Shown one piece after another: positions 1-8,235 of a stretch of 64,000 nt of DNA (within the stretch, counting starts at the first letter, position 1; each line of letters opens with the position of its first letter). The stretch comes from Silanimonas lenta DSM 16282 (GTDB lineage Bacteria; Pseudomonadota; Gammaproteobacteria; Xanthomonadales; Xanthomonadaceae). Location: the NCBI RefSeq assembly GCF_000429065.1, contig NZ_AUBD01000001.1, positions 124,001 to 188,000 on the forward strand, in the 5' to 3' direction. The translations under genes and the position numbers were made by a program. A model generated the notes under the pieces. That model did no database searches, had not been told where the DNA came from, and was given only the letters and a program-made list of their open reading frames with translations.

Positions 1-551
1 GCGAGGCTCAGGCGGAAGTCTCCGGCCGACTCGGGCACCGAGAACACCAGGGCGTCGATGCCACCCCGGCCGGTCTCGCCGGCATCCACCAGCCACTGCA
101 TCGCCGGGGCGGGCGGCGCGGCATCGATCCTGACATCCACCGAGCGGCGCCCGCCGTCGCGGACCTGGACCGCCAGCCGTTCCCCGAGGGGCGCCGTGCC
201 AGAGGGGGCAAGCGCCTGCGGCAGGGGCAGGGCGAAGCGCTGTGCTTCGGGCGGTACCGGCGGTGGGCTGCCGAGGCTGATGGCAAGGCGTCGGCCGGTG
301 GCATCCAGTACCGCAAGATCGCTGCGGTCGGGGCGGGTCAGGGTGGCGTACACCTCGGGGGTGAGCTCGATGGCGAACACCGGGGCCTCGCCCACGTCCT
401 CCACCGGGAAGGCGCGGGCGAAGCGCTGGCCGTCCTCGGCATTGAGGCTGCCGGCGGCCAGCAGCAGGAGCGGCAGCCACCGGCATGGAGCGGAGGCCGG
501 ATGCGGGCGGGAGCGGGAGGCGGAAGACGCGGCAGGACGTGGAAGGCTCAT
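1..551 (-). CDS. DUF3999 family protein (partial, C-terminus beyond window)
   Basis: About 183 codons are visible; the gene runs off the left edge, so its C-terminal part is missing. The start is the ATG at 551, which overlaps the stop of the upstream gene in an ATGA arrangement. The N-terminus has a basic stretch and then a hydrophobic segment (CRWLPLLLLAAG) typical of a signal peptide, followed by a periplasmic-type sequence with EDGQRFARAFPVE. DUF3999 proteins are commonly encoded directly after DUF2339 membrane proteins, and that is the arrangement here. The biochemical function of the family is not known to me. The family call rests on this context and the visible N-terminal sequence. 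Confidence 0.75.
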   Translation of the reverse strand, partial: MSLPRPAASSASRSRPHPASAPCRWLPLLLLAAGSLNAEDGQRFARAFPVEDVGEAPVFAIELTPEVYATLTRPDRSDLAVLDATGRRLAISLGSPPPVPPEAQRFALPLPQALAPSGTAPLGERLAVQVRDGGRRSVDVRIDAAPPAPAMQWLVDAGETGRGGIDALVFSVPESAGDFRLSL

Positions 552-3304
552 GGCAGATCCGTGGAGGGAGGGGCATGCCGGGGCGGGCGTGGGGCGAGCC
601 GCCCGACCAGCACCAGCAGGCCGCCGACGGCGAGGAAAGACACGATGCCCATCAGGTCGCCGAGGTGCTGGCGGTCGATGGCCACGAGCTTCAGCAGCAC
701 GAGGCCAAGCAGCAGGGCGCCGGCCGTCCACAGCGGGCGGCTGCCGCGGCGCGAGCCCAGCACCCAGCAGGTCACGCCGGCCAGGGACCACACCACCGAA
801 AGCGCGGTCTGCGCCTGCGGCCAGCGCAGTACCGACGGCCAGTGATAGGCCCAGGGCATGGCCTCGGGCGACAGCGCGTGCCAGGTGCCGCGCAGGGCGG
901 CCATCGAGAGGAACACGAGCGCCGCGCCGCCCAGCAGCAGGATGCCGGCCTGCCTGGGCGGACTGCCCGGCCTGGCCCGTCGCAGGGCCGCGAGCAGCCC
1001 GAGCAGGCCGGCGAGATGGAACAGTTCCAACGGATTGAGCAAGGGCAGCCAGGGCAACGGCGCCGCCGAGCCGGCAAGGCCCTGCGTGGCCCACCAGACG
1101 GCGCCGAGCAGCAGGCCGGCGAGCCAGAGGGCGAGCGGGCGGTAGCGCGCCGCTGCCTCGGCCACCGGCCAGGTGGCCCGGGCCGGATGGGTGGCGAGCA
1201 GCGCGGTGAGCGCCACCAGCGGCAGCCAGGGCAGCACCCAGTGCCAGCCCTCCCCCAGTGGCTCGGGATTCAGGGCCTGCAGGCCTTCGCGGATGGCAAG
1301 CCCGAGGGCGAGGACGAGGGCGGCGAGGCCGGCCAGGTGGGTGAGCGCGAGGCGGCGCGGGGTCTGGCGCAGCGCAGGCAGGGCGAGCAGCAGGCCGGAG
1401 GCGAATACCGGCAGCACGAGGCCCACCGGGCTGCGCCACCAGCCGGGCTGCAGGGAGAAGGCGAGGCCGAGGGCCGGCAGGGCCGTGGGCACGAACAGGG
1501 CGGGCCACCAGGCAGGCCGCTGCCATGGCAGGCGGCGCAGGGCGAGGGCGGCGAGCGCGCTGCTGGCAGCGATGAAGCCGAGCCAGAGCGCGGCCATGCC
1601 GGCCAGCCGCTCCTCCCAGGTGCCGGTCGCCATGCCGTGTTCCACGCCCAGGTCGGTGAGATCGATCCCGAGCAGCGCCCACCAGCCCAGGGCCGCGGCC
1701 GTGAGCAGCCCCCCGGTAAGGCCCCGGCTCGATCCCCGCTGGCGGTCGAGCAGGCGGGCGCAGGCCGCCGCGGCGAGGGCCAGCAGGGCGAGCGGCAGGC
1801 TGGGCCGGGCATCGCCCCCCGGCCCGAACCAGCTCCAGGGATCGCTGGCGAGGAAGGCGAGGCCGGCGAGGCCCTGCAGCAGCACGCCTCCCACCCGCGG
1901 CCAGCGGCGCTGCTGCACCTGGCCCAGCCAGAGCAGGGCCACGCCCTGCAGGGCCCAGGTCACCGCCGTCCACTGGGCCGAGAGTGCCAGCGGAACGGCG
2001 AGCGTGGCGAAGGCGAGGCCCAGCGCGGCCGCGCCCTGGCCCAGCACCCTGAGAGCCGGCCGGCGGCGGGCAAGCCAGGCCACCGCGGCATACACGAGGC
2101 CCACGCCGAGCGCCGAGAACGCCAGCGGCAGGCGCTCGCCCTCGAGCAGGGCCACCTGCATCGGGAAGGCCAGCAGCGGCGTGCCGAAGAGCAGGGTGGC
2201 ATCGACCTTGCCCGGTTCCCGGCCACGCAGGGCGTAGAGCACCGGGATGGCGACGTAGAGCAGGAAGAAGCCGACGAGGAAGGGCTCGGTGCTGGCGAAC
2301 AGCTCCGGCCGGAAGTGGCGCGCGCCCCAGGCCGCGCCGATGCCGAAGGTGAAGGCGAAGCCCAGCAGGTTCAGGGCACGCCAGGGCCGGACCCAGGCGA
2401 GCCCGAAGACGGCGAGGTTGAGCACCGCATACCAGCTGAACAGGGCCACATGGCTGCCGCCGCCGGTGGAGAGCAGCACCGGGGCGAGGTAGCCGCCCAG
2501 AAGGCCGATGGCGGCCAGCCAGACCGCGTTCTGGCGCAGGGCGAGCACGGCGGCCCCGGCCACCAGCACGACGACCAGCGTGAAGGCCACCGGGGCGGGC
2601 AGCAGCCCGGGCACACGGAAGGCCGCGAACACCGTGAGCAGCAGCACGGCGATGCCGCCGCCCTGCAGGCTGAGGCCGAAGGCCGGACGATGCCCTGCCT
2701 GCCGCAGGCCATAGCCGAGCAGGGCGAGACCAGCAGCAGCCACGCCGGCATAGCGCAGGGCCACCGGCACTTCCAGCCAGCCGGTACTGGCGGCGTAGCG
2801 CAGCAGGGCGCCGATGCCGAACAGCGACACCACCAGGCCGAGCTTCACTGGCACATTGCCTTCGAACAGGAAGCGGCGCAGCACGCCGAGAGCCGTCTCC
2901 AGCGGCGAGGGCGCTGCGGCCGGCGCGGCCCCGGCGGGCGCAGGGGAGGGTTGCGCGACGCCCGGGCCGGCGCGGCCGGGAACCGCCGTGCGGCTGGCCG
3001 GGGCGGAGGCGGCGGGGGGCAGGTCGGGCAGCGGGGGCGGTGTTGCGGCGGCCGGTGAGGGTGAGGCGGTCGGACCGGCCGGGGCGGGATCGGCGCCCGC
3101 CACGGGTGCTGCCCGGGGCGCGGCGGAAGACGCAGGCCGGGCTTCGAGGGCCGCGAGGCGCTGCGCGAGCCGGCGCTGCGAGGCGAACAGGGCGGCCAGC
3201 GTAGCGCCGGCGATGGCGCCGAACAGGGCGCGCGATTCCGTGGCGAGGAACGCACCGGCGATGGCCGCGACGATGGCCGCGACCATCGCAAGGGGGAAGG
3301 GCAT
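548..3304 (-). CDS. DUF2339 polytopic membrane protein
   Basis: A 918-residue protein. An N-terminal membrane segment and a short charged stretch are followed by a long Ala/Pro-rich linker (about residues 60-140). After that come very many hydrophobic helices to the C-terminus. A soluble leader plus 20 or more transmembrane helices is the DUF2339 pattern. No catalytic motif is visible, and the function is unknown; a cell-envelope role is only a guess. It is translationally coupled to the downstream DUF3999 gene by a 4-base overlap, so the two products probably act together. The start at 3304 is preceded by AAGGA about 11 bases upstream. The opposite strand carries long open frames caused by the high G+C, which are not genes. 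Confidence 0.85.
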   Translation of the reverse strand: MPFPLAMVAAIVAAIAGAFLATESRALFGAIAGATLAALFASQRRLAQRLAALEARPASSAAPRAAPVAGADPAPAGPTASPSPAAATPPPLPDLPPAASAPASRTAVPGRAGPGVAQPSPAPAGAAPAAAPSPLETALGVLRRFLFEGNVPVKLGLVVSLFGIGALLRYAASTGWLEVPVALRYAGVAAAGLALLGYGLRQAGHRPAFGLSLQGGGIAVLLLTVFAAFRVPGLLPAPVAFTLVVVLVAGAAVLALRQNAVWLAAIGLLGGYLAPVLLSTGGGSHVALFSWYAVLNLAVFGLAWVRPWRALNLLGFAFTFGIGAAWGARHFRPELFASTEPFLVGFFLLYVAIPVLYALRGREPGKVDATLLFGTPLLAFPMQVALLEGERLPLAFSALGVGLVYAAVAWLARRRPALRVLGQGAAALGLAFATLAVPLALSAQWTAVTWALQGVALLWLGQVQQRRWPRVGGVLLQGLAGLAFLASDPWSWFGPGGDARPSLPLALLALAAAACARLLDRQRGSSRGLTGGLLTAAALGWWALLGIDLTDLGVEHGMATGTWEERLAGMAALWLGFIAASSALAALALRRLPWQRPAWWPALFVPTALPALGLAFSLQPGWWRSPVGLVLPVFASGLLLALPALRQTPRRLALTHLAGLAALVLALGLAIREGLQALNPEPLGEGWHWVLPWLPLVALTALLATHPARATWPVAEAAARYRPLALWLAGLLLGAVWWATQGLAGSAAPLPWLPLLNPLELFHLAGLLGLLAALRRARPGSPPRQAGILLLGGAALVFLSMAALRGTWHALSPEAMPWAYHWPSVLRWPQAQTALSVVWSLAGVTCWVLGSRRGSRPLWTAGALLLGLVLLKLVAIDRQHLGDLMGIVSFLAVGGLLVLVGRLAPRPPRHAPPSTDLP

Positions 3305-3432
3305 GGGACATCCGGTCCTTGGGGGGAGGCTCCATCATCACGATGCCCGCCGGCCCGTCAATCGGGAAACTGCCCGAAGCCGTTTCCGGGCCCCGGAATC
3401 CGGCGGTCGCGTGGCGTGTGCGCCATGAACGA

Positions 3433-3459
3433 CGAAGGCCCGCCATGGGCGGGCCTTCG
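3433..3459 (-). terminator. Hairpin terminator downstream of tRNA-Pro
   Basis: A 12-bp perfect inverted repeat (3433-3444 with 3448-3459) with a 3-base loop lies just downstream of the minus-strand tRNA-Pro gene. The stem ends in a T-containing arm and there is no long U-tract. A comparable hairpin follows the tRNA-Ala/tRNA-Glu pair at 53.7 kb, which supports a role in ending tRNA transcripts. Confidence 0.65.
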
Positions 3460-3474
3460 CGAAAAGCATTCGGA

Positions 3475-3551
3475 TGGTCGGGGAGACAGGATTTGAACCT
3501 GCGACTTCTACGTCCCGAACGTAGCGCTCTACCAGGCTGAGCTACACCCCG
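3475..3551 (-). tRNA. tRNA-Pro (anticodon CGG)
   Basis: A 77-base cloverleaf including a genomically encoded CCA. The anticodon stem ctacg/cgtag encloses the loop TTCGGGA, which gives anticodon CGG reading the CCG proline codon. The T-arm has GGTTCAAATCC and the D-arm has AGCTCAGCCTGGTAGAGC. The acceptor stem contains one mismatch (sixth pair). It stands alone on the minus strand and is followed by a strong hairpin. Confidence 0.97.
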
Positions 3552-3701
3552 ACGGGAGCCGCATATCCTAGTGCCGCGGACTTGGCATCGCAAGCCCCCG
3601 GGACAGTCCCACGCGCCGTCACCCGGAGGATGCGGGCCTGCCACGGGCCGGCGGCCGATTTGCGACAATCGCCGCTTTCGTGATTCCCGGAGATCCTGCG
3701 C

Positions 3702-5081
3702 GTGATCAAGCCCCGCACCCCGCCCGGCGTCCTGGAGCTGCTGCCCCGCGACCAGATCGCCTTCCAGCGCGTGCTCGACGTGATCCGCCGCACCTACGAG
3801 CGCTTCGGCTTCCTGCCGGTGGAAACGCCGGTGTTCGAACTCACCGAGGTGCTGCTGACCAAGAGCGGCGGCGAGACCGAGCGCCAGGTCTATTTCGCCC
3901 AGTCCACCGGAGCGCTGGAGAAGAAGGAACCCGGCCTGCCGGAACTCGCCCTGCGCTTCGACCTCACCGTGCCGCTGGCGCGCTACGTGGCCGAGCACGA
4001 GCACGAGCTCGCCTTCCCGTTCCGCCGCTACCAGATGCAGCGCGTCTACCGCGGCGAGCGCCAGCAGCGCGGCCGCTTCCGCGAGTTCTACCAGTGCGAC
4101 ATCGACGTGATCGGCAAGGACGCGCTGTCCGTGCGCCACGATGCCGAGATGCCGGCGGTGATCCATGCCATCTTCTCTGAGCTCGGCATCGGCAAGTTCA
4201 CCATCCAGATGAACAACCGCAAGCTGATGCGCGGCTTCTTCGAGCGCCTCGGGGTGGCCGACGGCGCCCTGCAGATGGCGGTGCTGCGTGAGGTGGACAA
4301 GCTCGACAAGCGCGGCGCCGACTATGTGCGCGACACCCTGACCGGTGAAGGCTTCGGGCTGTCCGCCGAGGCGGTGGCGCAGATCCTCGCCTTCGTGTCC
4401 GTGCGCTCGAACGGTCATGCCGATGCGCTGGCGAAGCTCGAGGCGCTGGGCGGCGGCAATGCCACCCTCGAGCAGGGCGTGGCCGAGCTGCGCGAGGTGC
4501 TGGAGCTGGTGCGGGCGCTGGGCGTGCCCGAGGCCGACTACGCGCTCAACTTCTCGATTGCCCGCGGCCTCGACTACTACACCGGCACGGTCTACGAGAC
4601 CACGCTGGACGACCATCCGCAGATCGGCTCGATCTGCTCAGGCGGCCGCTACGACAACCTCGCCAGCCACTACACCAGGTCGCACCTGCCCGGTGTGGGT
4701 ATCTCGATCGGCGTGACCCGTCTGTTCTGGCAGCTGCGCGAGGCCGGGTTGATCTCCAGCGCCGAGAGCAGTGTCGAATGCCTCGTCGCGCTGATGGACG
4801 AGGCCGGCCTGCCGGCGGCCCTGGCGCTCGGCAACCGCCTGCGCGCCGGGGGCATCAATACCGAGGTGCAGCTCGAGCCGAAGAAGCTCGCCAAGCAGTT
4901 CCAGTACGCCGACCGCGCCGGCATCCGCTTCGTGCTGCTGCAGGGCGAGGACGAGCGGGCCAGGGCCACGGTGGCGGTGAAGGACCTGCGCCGCAACGAG
5001 CAGTTCGAACTGCCCGAGGGCGAGGTGGTGGCGGCCCTGAAGGTGGAACTGGCGCAGCAGCGCGCTCTGGCGGGGCGCTGA
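3702..5081 (+). CDS. hisS: Histidyl-tRNA synthetase
   Basis: A cytoplasmic class II aminoacyl-tRNA synthetase (459 aa) that charges tRNA-His. The usual family landmarks are visible: the N-terminal [16 protein letters not shown] region, the motif 2 area [22 protein letters not shown], the histidine-specific [12 protein letters not shown], and CSGGRYDNL before the C-terminal anticodon-binding domain. The start codon is GTG at 3702 with GGAG about nine bases upstream. A candidate -10 (GACAAT, 3664-3669) lies some 30 bases before the start. The stop is one base before the start of the ammonia-lyase gene, so the two are probably co-transcribed. Confidence 0.97.
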   Translation: MIKPRTPPGVLELLPRDQIAFQRVLDVIRRTYERFGFLPVETPVFELTEVLLTKSGGETERQVYFAQSTGALEKKEPGLPELALRFDLTVPLARYVAEHEHELAFPFRRYQMQRVYRGERQQRGRFREFYQCDIDVIGKDALSVRHDAEMPAVIHAIFSELGIGKFTIQMNNRKLMRGFFERLGVADGALQMAVLREVDKLDKRGADYVRDTLTGEGFGLSAEAVAQILAFVSVRSNGHADALAKLEALGGGNATLEQGVAELREVLELVRALGVPEADYALNFSIARGLDYYTGTVYETTLDDHPQIGSICSGGRYDNLASHYTRSHLPGVGISIGVTRLFWQLREAGLISSAESSVECLVALMDEAGLPAALALGNRLRAGGINTEVQLEPKKLAKQFQYADRAGIRFVLLQGEDERARATVAVKDLRRNEQFELPEGEVVAALKVELAQQRALAGR

Positions 5082-5082
5082 G

Positions 5083-6981
5083 ATGGCGGGCGCGGGGGCG
5101 GAGAAAGCGGCAGGGGGGGCGGTGGTGCGGCTCGATGGCCGCTCGCTCACCCGTGCCGACGTGCTGGCGGTGGCGCGCGGGGCGCGGGTGGAACTGGATG
5201 CCGCGCAGCTGCGGGCGGTGCAGCGCACTGCCGATTTCCTGGTCGAGCAGGTGCGGCGGCAGGAGCCGCTCTACGGCGTCTCCACCGGCTTTGGCAGCAA
5301 TGCCGACCGCCTGCTCGGAGCGCACCGCCTGCGTGGCGACGCCGAAGGCGATCCGTCGCTCAACGAGGAGCTGCAGGAGAACCTGATCACCAGCCATGCG
5401 GTCTGCGTGGGCGAGCCCTTCCCCGAGGAGGTGGTGCGGGCCATGCTGGTGATCCGCATCAATACCCTGATGAAGGGGCATTCCGGGGTGCGCGCCTCCA
5501 CCCTCGAGGCCTATGCCGCGATGCTGAATGCCGGCGTGGTGCCGGTCGTGCCGAAACTCGGCTCGGTGGGCGCGAGCGGCGACCTTGCCCCGCTCTCGCA
5601 TCTCGCCATCGTGCTGCTCGGCAAGGGCGAGGCCTTCTACCGTGGAGAGCGCCTGCCCGGCGGCGAGGCCCTGGCGCGGGCCGGGCTGGCGCCGATCCGG
5701 CTCTCGTACAAGGAGGGCCTGGCGCTGAACAATGGCACGGCGCAGATGCTCGCCACCGCGGTGCTGGCCGCCGGGCGCCTGTCGAAGCTCATCGAGCTTG
5801 CCGAGCACTGCGCGGCGATGAGCCTCGAGGCCTTCGCCGGCCGCCTGCGCGCCTTCGACGAGCACGTGCACGCCCTGCGCCCGCACCCCGGGCAGGTGGC
5901 CAGTGCCGCGCGCCTGCGCGAGTTGCTCGCCGGCTCCACGCTCGCCGACATTCCCTATCACCTGGTGCCGCGGGCCAAGCCCTGGCTGCCCGGCAGCTGG
6001 CCGAACGCGGCGCTCGCCGCCTTCCGCTTCGACATCGGCTGGGACTGGGTGCCGGCCGACCAGCGCCATGGCCGCGAGCGCTTCTATGAGCGCTTCCGGC
6101 CCTTCCGCGGCGGCAAGAAGCACCAGCCGCAGGACAGCTACAGCCTGCGCTGCGTGCCGCAGGTGCATGGTGCGGTGCGTGATGCCATAGCGCAGCTGGA
6201 GCGGGTGATCGACATCGAGCTCAATGCCGTCACCGACAATCCGCTGCTCTTCCCCGATCTTCCCGGCGCGCGCCATGTCGAGGAACAGGTGGTGTCCGCC
6301 GGGCACTTCCACGGCATGCCAATCGCCCTGGCGATGAGCTATGTGAAGGCTGCCATCCCGGTGCTGGCCGCGATCTCCGAGCGCCGCCTCGCCAAGCTGG
6401 TGGACCCGGCCACCAATGACGGGCTGCCGGCCTTCCTGGTCGGCAACGAGGACGGCACCGACTCCGGCTGCATGATCGTGCAGTACACCGCGGCCGCCAT
6501 CGTCAACGATCTCGCCTCGCGCGCGCACCCGGCCACGGTGTTCTCGGTGCCCACCAGCGCCAATGCCGAGGACCACGTGTCGATGGGCGCCAACGAGGGC
6601 CGCCACGTGCTCGACATGACGCAGGACCTCGCCCGGGTACTGGCGCTGGAGCTGATGACGGCGGCCCAGGCGCTGGATTTCCGCCGCGACACCATCAATG
6701 CCGCCCGGCGCCTCGCCCGCGAGGCCGACCTCGGCACCTTCGCCGCCAAGATCGGCAATGCGCCGCCGGACCCGCATCCGCTGCGCCCGCGTTTCCTCGC
6801 CGAATGCGATGCCCTGCGCGCCGAGCTGGCCTCGGCGCCGGAGTTCGGCCCCGGCCCGGCGATCGCGGCCCTGCACGCGGCCTTCCGCCGGCGCGTGGCC
6901 TTCATCGACCGCGACCGTGCGCTGGATCGCGACGTGGCCGAGGCGGTGCGCTTCGTCGAGGACTGGATCGCCGGCTCCTGA
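5083..6981 (+). CDS. Enlarged histidine/aromatic amino acid ammonia-lyase
   Basis: A MIO-containing ammonia-lyase of the HAL/PAL/TAL family, which removes ammonia from histidine or an aromatic amino acid. The MIO-forming triad is A164-S165-G166 in GSVGASGDLAPLSH. Tyr in YGVSTGFG, the Ser-His pair S104-H105, Q350-D-S-Y353, and E496 in the NAEDHVSM stretch are all present. The Ser-His pair and E496 resemble histidine-type enzymes, but the residue before Ala-Glu-Asp differs from the usual NQEDH. At 632 aa it is about 120 residues longer than a typical HutH (about 510). The extra length includes roughly 50 residues between MIO and QDSY and an extended C-terminus. It sits one base after hisS and not in a hut operon. 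The exact substrate is uncertain. Confidence 0.85.
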   Translation: MAGAGAEKAAGGAVVRLDGRSLTRADVLAVARGARVELDAAQLRAVQRTADFLVEQVRRQEPLYGVSTGFGSNADRLLGAHRLRGDAEGDPSLNEELQENLITSHAVCVGEPFPEEVVRAMLVIRINTLMKGHSGVRASTLEAYAAMLNAGVVPVVPKLGSVGASGDLAPLSHLAIVLLGKGEAFYRGERLPGGEALARAGLAPIRLSYKEGLALNNGTAQMLATAVLAAGRLSKLIELAEHCAAMSLEAFAGRLRAFDEHVHALRPHPGQVASAARLRELLAGSTLADIPYHLVPRAKPWLPGSWPNAALAAFRFDIGWDWVPADQRHGRERFYERFRPFRGGKKHQPQDSYSLRCVPQVHGAVRDAIAQLERVIDIELNAVTDNPLLFPDLPGARHVEEQVVSAGHFHGMPIALAMSYVKAAIPVLAAISERRLAKLVDPATNDGLPAFLVGNEDGTDSGCMIVQYTAAAIVNDLASRAHPATVFSVPTSANAEDHVSMGANEGRHVLDMTQDLARVLALELMTAAQALDFRRDTINAARRLAREADLGTFAAKIGNAPPDPHPLRPRFLAECDALRAELASAPEFGPGPAIAALHAAFRRRVAFIDRDRALDRDVAEAVRFVEDWIAGS

Positions 6982-7020
6982 GGCCGGCGGTCGGCGAGGC
7001 CGGCCCGGCCCCGGTGCAAC

Positions 7021-7041
7021 CGCTGAGGCCCTGCCTCAGCG
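7021..7041. terminator. Inverted repeat between convergent genes
   Basis: A 9-bp perfect stem (7021-7029 with 7033-7041) with a 3-base loop, in the 54-base gap between the ammonia-lyase and the convergent sugar dehydrogenase. It overlaps the stop codon of the latter. It may serve both directions, but there is no T-tract on either side, so this is tentative. Confidence 0.4.
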
Positions 7042-8175
7042 TGCCAGCAGCTCGACCCGGGCGAGCTGGCCGTTGCGGGCGTCGGTGAGCACGTAGAGCG
7101 CGCCATCCGGCCCCTCGCGCACGTCGCGGATGCGCTGGCCCCAGTCTCTCAGCAGTTCCTCGCTCGCCACCACCTTCTCTCCGTCCAGCACCAGGCGCTG
7201 CAGGTGGGTGAGCGCCAGCGCGCCGACGAAGGCATTGCCTTGCCAGGCGGGGAAGCGGTCGCGGGTGGCGAAGGCGAGGCCCGAGGGGCCGATCGAGGGC
7301 GTCCACTGGTGCAGCGGCTGCTCCATGCCGGCCTTCTCGGTGATGCCTTCACCCACCTTGGTGCCGTTGTAGTTGATGCCGTAGGTGATCACCGGCCAGC
7401 CGTAGTTACGGCCGGCGCGGGCGATGTTGATCTCGTCGCCGCCGCGCGGGCCATGCTCGTGGGTCCAGAGCAGGCCGCTCTGCGGATGCAGGGCCATGCC
7501 CTGGATGTTGCGGTGGCCGTAGCTCCAGACGCCCGGATGCACGTCGCTGCGGCCGGCGAAGGGATTGCCGGTGGCCGGGCTGCCGTCGTCGTTGAGGCGG
7601 AAGACCTTGCCCTGGCCCTTGTCGAGGCCCTGGGCCATGTCCTGCAGGCCGCGGTCGCCGCTGCTCACGAACAGCCGGCCCTCGCGGTCGAACACCAGGC
7701 GCGAGCCGAAGTGAAAGCCGGTGTCCACCTTGGGCGACTGGCGGAAGATCACTTCCACGTCCTGCAATGCCTCGCCCTCCAGCCGCCCACGCGCCACCGC
7801 CGTGCCGGCGCCGCCGCTGCCCGGCTCGGCGAAACTGAGATAGACGAGGCCGTTCTCGGCGAACTTCGGATGCAGGGCCACGTCGAGCAGGCCGCCCTGG
7901 CCCCGGGCGAAGACCCGCGGCACGCCGGCCAGCGGCCGAGAGAGCGTGCCGTCCGCCGCCACGAGGCGCAGCCGCCCGGGGCGCTCGGTGACCAGCATGC
8001 GGCCATCGGGCAGGAAGGCGAGGCCCCAGGGGTGTTCGAGGCCCGAGACCAGCGTCGTGACCCGCACCGTGCCGTGCTGGCTGGGGAACTCGCGCACCTC
8101 GGCGGCCACGCTGGTGGCGGCGAGCAGGGCGGCAAGGGCGAGGGGGCGCAGGCGGCGCAGGGGCAGGGCGGGCAT
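7036..8175 (-). CDS. Secreted PQQ-type aldose/sorbosone sugar dehydrogenase (copy 1)
   Basis: A six-bladed beta-propeller sugar dehydrogenase of the soluble glucose/sorbosone (YliI/Asd-like) family, expected to oxidise aldoses in the periplasm with PQQ. Characteristic stretches are LEHPWGLAFLPDGRMLVTERPGRL, QGGLLDVALHP, SYGHRNIQGMALHP, THEHGPRGGDEIN, NYGWPVITYGINY and RIRDVREGPDGALYVLTD. I chose the ATG at 8175 because it places a signal peptide (MPALPLRRLRPLALAALLAA) at the N-terminus, giving 379 aa. An in-frame start at 8220 is possible. It lies immediately downstream of a paralogue on the same strand, with a 60-base gap. PQQ dependence is inferred from the family. Confidence 0.9.
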   Translation of the reverse strand: MPALPLRRLRPLALAALLAATSVAAEVREFPSQHGTVRVTTLVSGLEHPWGLAFLPDGRMLVTERPGRLRLVAADGTLSRPLAGVPRVFARGQGGLLDVALHPKFAENGLVYLSFAEPGSGGAGTAVARGRLEGEALQDVEVIFRQSPKVDTGFHFGSRLVFDREGRLFVSSGDRGLQDMAQGLDKGQGKVFRLNDDGSPATGNPFAGRSDVHPGVWSYGHRNIQGMALHPQSGLLWTHEHGPRGGDEINIARAGRNYGWPVITYGINYNGTKVGEGITEKAGMEQPLHQWTPSIGPSGLAFATRDRFPAWQGNAFVGALALTHLQRLVLDGEKVVASEELLRDWGQRIRDVREGPDGALYVLTDARNGQLARVELLAR

Positions 8176-8235
8176 CGGGGCACTCGGTACAGATGAGGAA
8201 ACCCCGAGTGTTCCCGCCATCGGGTCAAGACGACG

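Noticed and set aside
485-3058. An 857-codon open frame on the plus strand opposite the DUF2339 gene
   Set aside because: Low-complexity Gln/Gly/Arg-rich translation with no recognisable family, lying entirely opposite a clear membrane protein. Such frames arise from the high third-position G+C.
4855-6876. A 673-codon antisense frame over the ammonia-lyase and hisS end
   Set aside because: Low-complexity translation, overlaps two genes with strong motifs.
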